Assembly (NCBI GenBank): GCA_012064415.1
Contig: SSNU01000337.1
Location: 1 to 28,082, forward strand
Direction: 5' to 3'
Source: Gyrodactylus bullatarudis
Lineage: Eukaryota > Platyhelminthes > Monogenea > Gyrodactylidea > Gyrodactylidae
DNA: 28,082 nucleotides
Numbering within the stretch: the first letter of the stretch is position 1; every line of letters starts with the position of its first letter. The notes under the pieces are model-generated. The model ran no database searches, was not told the origin of the DNA, and was given only the letters and a program-made list of their open reading frames with translations. The translations under genes and the position numbers were made by a program. Positions 22,401 through 28,082 of this stretch are shown piece by piece.

Positions 22401-24643
22401 ATAAACTATCATCATTATCCCTTCTTATTCTCTAAACTTCCTTTTGTGAGTTCAGAAACATAAAAATCTTTTAGAATTATGTAAAAATAATTTCACTAGC
22501 CTTTATAATATAAATTTTGTTGACCTAAGCTAAACTTGGAACCTCTTGAATTAAACCTGGTACTATACAGTTTTTAAAATGAAACTAGATGAAAACAGCC
22601 TACGCTTAAAGTTTGGGTTGAGGGAAAAGGATTGATTCCTTTTATGGAAGGTAAATTGATAAATTCTAAAATTATTTTCATTTATTCACCTGATATTTGA
22701 CAGTCGATTCCTTCTTTTTCATTGAAATGTGCAGCTTGCTCGCCCACTGAGTAGGTAAAAACATGGAGCTAAATTTAAATTTTAAAAATGGTTTAGTTTA
22801 ATTTGATCGAACACAGATTCGTTTGCTTCCTGACTAGGATGTTTTCTGATTTTTAGTAGCCTAGTATTAGAAATTACAAATCAGAAGACAACCTAGTCAA
22901 GATGCAAACGAACCTGTGTTTTTTGAAAATATTTCGAAGTGCTCCCAAAAGAATTATTTGGGTTAATTTTAGCATTTTAACTTACTTTTTTATACTGACG
23001 TAGTTTTTCTAATGTTGTCTGGTTAAAGAAAACTCCGTCATCTGTTAGAATCACTAGGAATTGTCCACAAATTGTTTGATCATTTAGTGTTTTTGTAAAC
23101 TAAAGTGGATAAAAAATGAGATACCTTGTCAAATTCAATGCATTTTAAACGTACATTTTTGAATAAATCTATCGAGAAAAGGACAGATTCCTCAAATACA
23201 GCCATCTTCTTTGTTGTTAATCGATCCAGTTGGGATAAAATTCTCTAAAATAAGTAAAGTTTGTTACAATAAGGTACTTTTAATTAAAATAAGGATTATT
23301 CTATCAAAATGATCTAAGCATTCTCCCCTTTCTTTTTCTACAGATAGAACGATACAAGCCAGAAGACAACACAGTCAGGTAGCAAGGGAACAACTTTATA
23401 GTCAATCTATACTGGACAGCTTGGTTCAAAATTATGATCCAAGCATGTTTAAATAGTTAAATAAAGTTACATTCGATACAGCAATGGAATTTATGGTAAA
23501 AGTAGAAATTTTCAAGAAGAGGAGCTAACCAAAAATTTTGAATCCCTCTACTAATGTGTAGTAAGATGCACTAGATTTCATAACATTTGGTGTTTAAATA
23601 CTATTTTTTATAATATCAATGATAATAACCAAAAACATAAATTTTTCAGCTCACATTCTTAACGCGATTTGTTGCATGGACAAACGTCTGCTCACATTTC
23701 TTGTGTGTAGAATTATCACTCAATAAATGAGGGGCATTACTCGAATCTTTAGTATCTAAATCATGAGCTTTGCCTGGAAATTGACCAACAGCCACAAAAT
23801 CCTTGTAGCTTAGTACATTTAATAGCTGCTTGACAGCAATTTTTGCTATTTTTATTCCTCTTCCATGCATACTACCACTCCTAAAATGATAATATTTATA
23901 TATTAATTTTAAACTCTTACGTGTCCATCATGAATAAAACAGCTTTTGGAGCGGAGGCTCCCTGCAAAAACCACTGATGTCGCCTGACATCGAAAGTGTC
24001 AACACCTTTATACTGCCACTTTAATCCAGGATAAAAGCGCATAACACCAGTTTCACTAGCAAAGTATAAAGTTTTTATTTCAGGATTCTCTTTAACAAAT
24101 TTTTTGAAAATCGGTTCCAACTCTTGGCTCCAGTGAATGACACGATAAACACGAGGAACTGAATATAATATTAAAGATGAGCATACGTTTTTCACAAACT
24201 TCAGTCGGGATATGAACAAATGACCTGTTAAAGCAAACAGGAACAGGATATTCATTGCTTTTTTCAAATACAACTTTCTTTACGCTATTGCTAGAGGCAG
24301 AAATATAGTCTATGTCCTCGTAGCGAAGTTTTTGGTTGTAAGTATATTTGACAAGAGCATCTTCAGCTGCTTCAACAATTTGCTTTACATTTTTTGGTTA
24401 AAAACTAATTACCTTTGTAAGGTTCTTTTTCTGATTCAAATAACTGCTAATTTCATCAATTTTATCGTTGAGAATTTTTTCTGCATTTAGTTCACCCAAC
24501 TCTATATTCTGATCAATGATGAAGGCGCTATATGAATCGAGTGATTTTTGAAAATGTTCAAGTGTTGATTTATAAATATTCAGAACATTGTTTAATTGGC
24601 TATTGCACAAATACAGAAATAAAGTTAATGGAAATAATAACAT
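16454..24643 (-). CDS. Voltage-gated calcium channel alpha2/delta subunit
   Basis: Twenty-two exons join in phase: 24413-24643, 24187-24382, 23921-24158, 23655-23880, 23155-23244, 22986-23099, 22690-22768, 21374-21423, 21211-21315, 20895-20942, 20687-20836, 19985-20059, 19790-19917, 19170-19276, 18002-19108, 17647-17907, 17466-17567, 17258-17394, 17092-17162, 16872-17039, 16783-16814, 16454-16725. The product is 1328 residues, or 1351 with the cysteine-rich exon at 14997. It starts with a signal peptide (MLLFPLTLFLYLCNS). VWA_N follows (HWSQELEPIF, FYPGLKW, HQWFLQGASAPK). The VWA domain spans about 214-375 with an intact MIDAS, DTSGS at 221-225, and HVFTYSVG near its end. The Cache region spans about 400-520 (LGPLGYHI, YHPDL). 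RRKR at 659-662 precedes a mucin-like repeat at 687-836. C-terminal hallmarks are CYLLDDGG, DFNYQAIC and DTNLILVAV. These extracellular subunits traffic and tune CaV channels. No hydrophobic or GPI tail is seen. CACHD1 is the alternative, but the VWA_N and C-terminal motifs favour alpha2/delta. Confidence 0.88.
18438..18887 (-). repeat. 42-bp minisatellite encoding a mucin-like domain
   Basis: Ten full units and one partial unit of 42 bp lie within exon 15 of the alpha2/delta gene. Each encodes a 14-residue unit of the form STTxGxQETTQxIS, alternating between an LGS and a QGP type. The alternation suggests expansion of a two-unit block. The sequence is rich in Ser/Thr, as expected for O-glycosylated mucin-like stalks. 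Confidence 0.95.
19388..19467. repeat. Dispersed intronic repeat, copy in alpha2/delta intron 13
   Basis: Similar to 8458-8545 in TRPA intron 6, sharing AAAATTTG, a TTTTTTG tract and CAGGCAATT-ATATTTGAA in the same order and orientation. The extent of the family is unknown. Confidence 0.4.
21672..22082 (+). pseudogene. Non-LTR retrotransposon reverse-transcriptase remnant
   Basis: An open frame on the plus strand, opposite to the host gene, reads like the C-terminal part of a LINE polymerase ORF: YFLRKFVHAPDLRLQFFKQC, ILSHLDDGASLLCN, then LPYQFLRSCFG and LHPIWMRRIASSAALYHKIP. One internal TAA (about 21847) interrupts it, and the catalytic RT motifs upstream are missing, as in a 5'-truncated copy. 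AATAAAA overlaps the final stop. It sits inside the 1266-bp intron 7 of the alpha2/delta gene and is dead. Confidence 0.8.
22808..22923. mobile_element. Short foldback element in alpha2/delta intron 6
   Basis: Arms ACACAGATTCGTTTGC (about 22811) and GCAAACGAACCTGTGT (about 22904) with matching inner blocks (CTAGG-TGTTTTCTGATTT against AAATCAGAAGACAACCTAG) make a hairpin of about 115 bp. A related half-copy (CCAGAAGACAACACAGTCAG) lies at about 23358 in intron 4, so this is a small family. It is non-coding. Confidence 0.65.
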
Positions 24644-24890
24644 TGAAATTAAATCAGAGTAGTAATGAAAAAAGTCGATTATTGACCGAGTTAAACAAAA
24701 TTTATTTATTACAAGTTTGTTTTTATTTGTTAAAATTAGTGAAATTATTGAAAATTTTGAATTAGGGAAAAACTTTTTGTCAAATAATATTTAAATCCAA
24801 ATAATCCAACTAAATTACTTCAAGTATTAACTGAAAGTTACTAATCACTGATTAGTAATCAGTCTTCAATCTGCAATATCTAGTAAACAT
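24644..24890. promoter_or_regulatory. Divergent promoter region with a TAAT palindrome
   Basis: The 247-bp gap between two head-to-head starts (alpha2/delta to the left, a small ORF to the right) must hold both promoters. At 24838-24858 a near-perfect palindrome has 10-bp arms, TTACTAATCA and TGATTAGTAA, around one base. ATTA-type cores are typical of homeodomain sites, but no factor can be named. Confidence 0.45.
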
Positions 24891-25330
24891 ATGAGTCTAA
24901 AGTTATTCTCGTTTGATGATATAATTTTGAAGAAAGAATTGAATGCTCAATTGATTTCCAAGCTACTTTATGAAAAGTTTGAAGATTCTCAATTGAGAAC
25001 AATCGAGAACTATCTTAGTGATTTCAAAGCAAAATTAGAGAATATACGTAAAAGCCTGAGTAAAATTGATTCATCTTGCGATTTGAGCAAGACTTTATAC
25101 ATTAAAATCATCAAATATCTATACAGTTATAAACAGTTTTACCAAAATCAAAAGAATTATCGGAAAATAAAAAAACTTGTAAAAATGACAATGCATCTGA
25201 AATACAAAGAATCAATTCCTTTGTATTTCCTCATGGGCAAGCTTGAATTTTCGAATGAATCGATGAAAAGACAATCTAAAGTAATTCTCATGTGCTTTCT
25301 TTTTGCTATAAGAGCCCACATTATAAATAG
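24891..25330 (+). CDS. Unrecognised small helical protein
   Basis: ATG at 24891 opens a frame of 152 codons to 25349 if unspliced. I prefer a spliced form, exons 24891-25280 and 25313-25330, giving 135 residues, because GTAATT at 25281 and TATAAG at 25307-25312 bound a 32-nt segment with a pyrimidine-rich tract, the size of introns proven nearby. The protein is Lys- and Leu-rich and probably all helical, with a likely coiled-coil part (SDFKAKLENIRKSLSKID) and a KTLYIKIIKYLYSYK helix. There is no signal peptide and no convincing membrane segment; the hydrophobic C-terminus of the unspliced form would come from the intron. I do not recognise a family. It shares a 247-bp divergent promoter with the alpha2/delta gene and converges on the Flattop-like gene. 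Confidence 0.55.
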
Positions 25331-25398
25331 ATATTATATTGATAATTAATTTTCTGTGTTTTATATCAGTTAATAATCTTTTGATCTTAGTTGAATCA

Positions 25399-25427
25399 AT
25401 AATGACTCATTATTAATGAGTCATTAT
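25399..25427. repeat. Perfect 29-bp palindrome with two TGACTCA heptamers
   Basis: 14-bp arms around one central base contain TGACTCA and its inverse TGAGTCA, the AP-1 consensus. It overlaps the stop codon of the Flattop-like gene (25424-25426) and lies between two converging genes, so it may act as a hairpin in the 3' end of the transcripts and not as a promoter site. Confidence 0.6.
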
Positions 25428-25772
25428 GACATATTTTTGCATTTGCATTCACATCTGACTTGTTTTTGAAGATACTCATATCCCTCTTCAGTGCGTCCCA
25501 TTTTGTTGAAATATTTGTAGTTTATACAGGGACATTTTTGATTCCAGGTGCTCACAAAATTTCCAAATGTTGAATCATTTTTCTTTTTTAATCGGTCACT
25601 AAGAAAGTGTCCCTTGTCATCCGTGATAAATTTTGTTTTACCACATTTTTCTTTAGGCTTTTATAAAATTATGAATTACTATTTTCGATTGCTTTACGTC
25701 TAAACTAAAATTACCGTTTCTACTTGGGTGATATGACTTTTCAAATTGACCCGAGTGGTAAATAGTTGACAT
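25424..25772 (-). CDS. CFAP126: Flattop (CFAP126)-like ciliary protein
   Basis: Exons 25715-25772 and 25424-25650, separated by a 64-nt GT-AG intron with matching phase 1, encode 94 residues. The beginning (YHSGQFEKSY) follows the family's Y-x-x-x-Q-[YF]-E-K pattern. The centre has FITDDKGHFL and then FGNFVSTW, which correspond to the conserved GH-L-L and WG-F-x-T-W blocks of Flattop. Flattop is a small microtubule-associated protein of motile cilia and basal bodies. The vertebrate proteins are nearly twice as long; here the tail is short and ends in a cysteine- and lysine-rich stretch (VRCECKCKN) that is not a family feature I know. It starts 104 bp from SCYL1 on the other strand. The match is by motif recognition; a profile search should confirm it. 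Confidence 0.7.
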
Positions 25773-25876
25773 GATCGAACTCCCGCTAAGTGAATCTATG
25801 CAAGAAAATAAAATTTATTTATCAAATATAAACCTAAATTTTTGTTATGTTGGTGCTATATTATAAATAAAAAAAT
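25773..25876. promoter_or_regulatory. 104-bp divergent promoter, Flattop-like / SCYL1
   Basis: Only 104 bp separate the two ATG codons, so the untranslated leaders and both promoters are within this AT-rich gap or overlap the genes. No TATA box is convincing on either side. Confidence 0.5.
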
Positions 25877-27184
25877 ATGTGGCTTTTTCAGTCCAAGCAG
25901 CAAAACGATACCCTTCCCGCTTCACAAGTATACGATAACTCAATTACATCATATCAAATCCAAAATGAACCTGTTATATCATATAAATCTAGATTTTCTA
26001 CAAAGTGGGATCTTCTTGATGCTGAAATAAAAAAAACTTCCAAAAAAGTATCAGTTCTTAAGCCTTATATCTATGAAAGTGAAGAAAACTTAACAATTGA
26101 AATTATTAAAAAGATGAAAACTTTGCGACATCCCAATATTCTATCCTGGCTAGCTGGTACAGAAATAAATTCTCAAGTAAAACGCGTGTCAGATATTTTT
26201 GTCATTGTCGAGCATTCAACCCCACTCAGCTCATACTTGGTCAAGAATTCAGATAGTGCCAACTTTAATCTAATCGTCTCATGGGGTCTATTTCAGGTGA
26301 CTCGAGCCCTAGCATTTCTCAATGAGAATTGCTCCTTGAATCATAATGCTATAAATGTTTCTTCTATTTTCATCAATGACTCTGGAGAATGGAAAATTGG
26401 CGTTTTAGACTTTGTTTCTCCTTCGAATGAAGATTCACCCGTTGACAAAAGTTCTGTGTATTATCCAAAAGATGGAAAAAACGTTGATTCTTGGGGCCTT
26501 GCCTGTTTAATGTGGGAATGTTTTAATCCTAGAAAGCTCATGTCTCGTAATAATTTGATAGATGACATTGGTCGAATACCCAAGAACCTGTTGAAATCTT
26601 ATCAAATGTTATTAAAACCGAATCGAATTACCGTGCCTAAATTTCTGCAACTTGCTAGACAAAAAAGTGGCGGATTTTATTGTAATGAATACATTGACGT
26701 TTTAATATTCCTAGAAGAAATTCAGATTAAAGATAAAGAAGAAAAAATAGAATTTATGAATAATCTCGGGGACAAACTTCATTTGTATCCAGACGAAATT
26801 GCCAAGAATAAAATATTACCTCACCTTGTACAAAATCTTCAACTTGGCTGTGCCGGAATCGAAGCTCTAGTTCCAGTGTTATCCATTTCAAATTTGCTCG
26901 AGCAAAAAGATTTCGAAAGTACTGTTCTGCCTTGTCTTCTCAAATTATTCGATGCTCCTGATAGAATGACCCGTGTCAAGCTTTTAGAACAATTGCCAAA
27001 ATTTGTCCAGAACATCTCAGAGAAAATAGTTTCAAATCAAATTTATCCATCAATTGCAATTGGATTTCAGGACTCTAATCCGGTGGTTCGGGAAGCCACA
27101 ATGAAAGCGATGATACCCATCTCGTCTAAACTCAGCAAGAAGCTCTTGAATGAATCTGTCTCGAAGAATCTTGTCAATTTGCAA
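25877..27184 (+). CDS. SCYL1: SCY1-like pseudokinase (SCYL1), 5' exon, runs off the window
   Basis: A single exon of 436 codons starts MWLF, matching the conserved N-terminus of SCYL1, and ends at a GTGAGC donor (27185). Residues of about 20-270 form a protein-kinase fold with TLRHPNILSW, VSWGLFQVTRALAFLNENCS, a degraded catalytic loop (LNHNAINV in place of HRD) and no DFG (LDFVS). GEWKIG, RIPKNL and FLEEIQIKDKEEK are also family marks. From about 290, HEAT-type repeats follow (KNKILPHLVQNL, SNQIYPSIAIGFQDSNPVVR). SCYL1 is a catalytically inactive scaffold working with COPI in Golgi-to-ER traffic. The remaining HEAT repeats and tail must lie to the right; the next exon is not seen before 28082. 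An alternative upstream start in another frame at 25842 is a shadow. Confidence 0.92.
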
Positions 27185-27371
27185 GTGAGCTTCAAATTTT
27201 AGAATGCATTTTTTAATTATTATTATTTTTAAGAATCAGCGTCCTCTATTCGTCACTCATGTAGATAAACATGAGACTTCAAGACCTATACTATAGGTAT
27301 TAATGCTTTGATTCCAATTTGAGATAAACTAAGTAATCCGTGTTCAAGTTTAAACTATATAAATCAAATTG

Positions 27372-27985
27372 ACATGAAGATGGTGTTTACTATATTTTAC
27401 AAAAAAACACAATATTTTTCTCCAGAAAGGAACAAGTAATGAGCCAATAAGTTGTAGAAATTGAAAATATTCAATCTGACTGAGAATTTGCCAGTTTTTC
27501 AACTTTCAAACTTGAAATTTTTATCGATTTCAAAGATTTGGAGCAGTTAATGCTCATATTTGGGATCAAAATTAGACAAAGAGTTCGAATTTGGCGGTAG
27601 AAGTTGTTAGAAACTTGCCAGTTCTAAGAAAAAGTGCAATTTTGGATTATTTTCCTTTGGTATAAACAAAAAATCCCACAGTAATGACGTAATTCTATCA
27701 ATTTTTACAGCCAAATTTTAACTCTTCGTCTAATTTTGATCCCAAATATCAATATTTAGCTGCTTCTAACCTTTGAAATCGATAAAAATTTTGAGTTTGA
27801 AAATAAAAAAATGGAAATTCGATACATTTTCGAAATTCGAAAAACTGGCTAGTTTTCAGTCAGATTGAATTTTTTCAATTTCCGCAACTTATTGGCTCAT
27901 TAAAATATGGAATTCATAAATTTATTTTTATCCCTGACTTTCCGGAGAATATATAAATACACTAAACTTCCTAGAAAATGTATTA
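27372..27985. mobile_element. MITE copy 3, in the SCYL1 intron (right end eroded)
   Basis: It begins ATTGACATGAAGATGG and continues with CACAATATTTTTCTCC, like copy 1. The middle is again an inverted repeat (TTGGGATCAAAATTAGAC near 27560 against GTCTAATTTTGATCCCAA near 27730; TCAATCTGACTGA against TCAGTCAGATTGA). The terminal CTTCATGTCAA is missing on the right, so the end is approximate. Confidence 0.7.
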
Positions 27986-28082
27986 TCCGAAAAATAATCG
28001 ATCGAAATATTTCTTCCTGGTTACTCATGAGTACGACCATTAATTTTCAAAAATATTTTTAGAACCTCATGTGTTCTGAAGC

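Overview
The window is metazoan nuclear DNA. It is AT-rich, every confident gene is interrupted by GT-AG introns, and the gene content is animal: a TRPA-type cation channel, a voltage-gated calcium channel alpha2/delta subunit, LC8 dynein light chain, a SCY1-like pseudokinase and a Flattop/CFAP126-like ciliary protein. Several introns are extremely short (28, 30 and 32 nt, with a 26-nt candidate). Excitability genes, a motile-cilium gene, tiny introns and many small foldback elements together would suit a small ciliated invertebrate with a reduced genome. An orthonectid is my working guess, but that is inference and not shown by the sequence.

Layout. 1-3000: a minus-strand spliced gene resembling a widespread uncharacterised transposase-like family, apparently broken by two frame changes that might instead be tiny introns. 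3000-4736: foldback repeats. 4737-8851 (+): seven exons encoding the whole membrane domain of a TRPA channel; its ankyrin half is not in the window. 8852-11614: no confident gene. 11615-11937 (+): LC8 with a 32-nt intron. 12000-14520: unclassified and repetitive DNA, including a GC-richer foldback element and a long-TIR element with a tRNA-like sequence at its centre. 14997-24643 (-): a complete alpha2/delta gene of 22 or 23 exons, rebuilt with consistent phase at every junction. It has a signal peptide, VWA with intact MIDAS, a Cache region, a mucin-like tandem repeat after a dibasic site, and the delta-like C-terminal region. 24891-25330 (+): an unrecognised small protein. 25424-25772 (-): a Flattop-like protein, divergent by 104 bp from SCYL1 at 25877-27184 (+), which runs past the right edge.

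The genes form tight head-to-head pairs (alpha2/delta with the 24891 ORF; Flattop-like with SCYL1). The bulk of the extra DNA is foldback/MITE material in long introns and spacers; one MITE family occurs upstream of TRPA, inside a TRPA intron and inside the SCYL1 intron. No operon logic, CRISPR array or prokaryotic signal is present. TRPA and alpha2/delta both belong to membrane excitability, and LC8 and Flattop both to axonemal or microtubule function, but their adjacency need not mean co-function.
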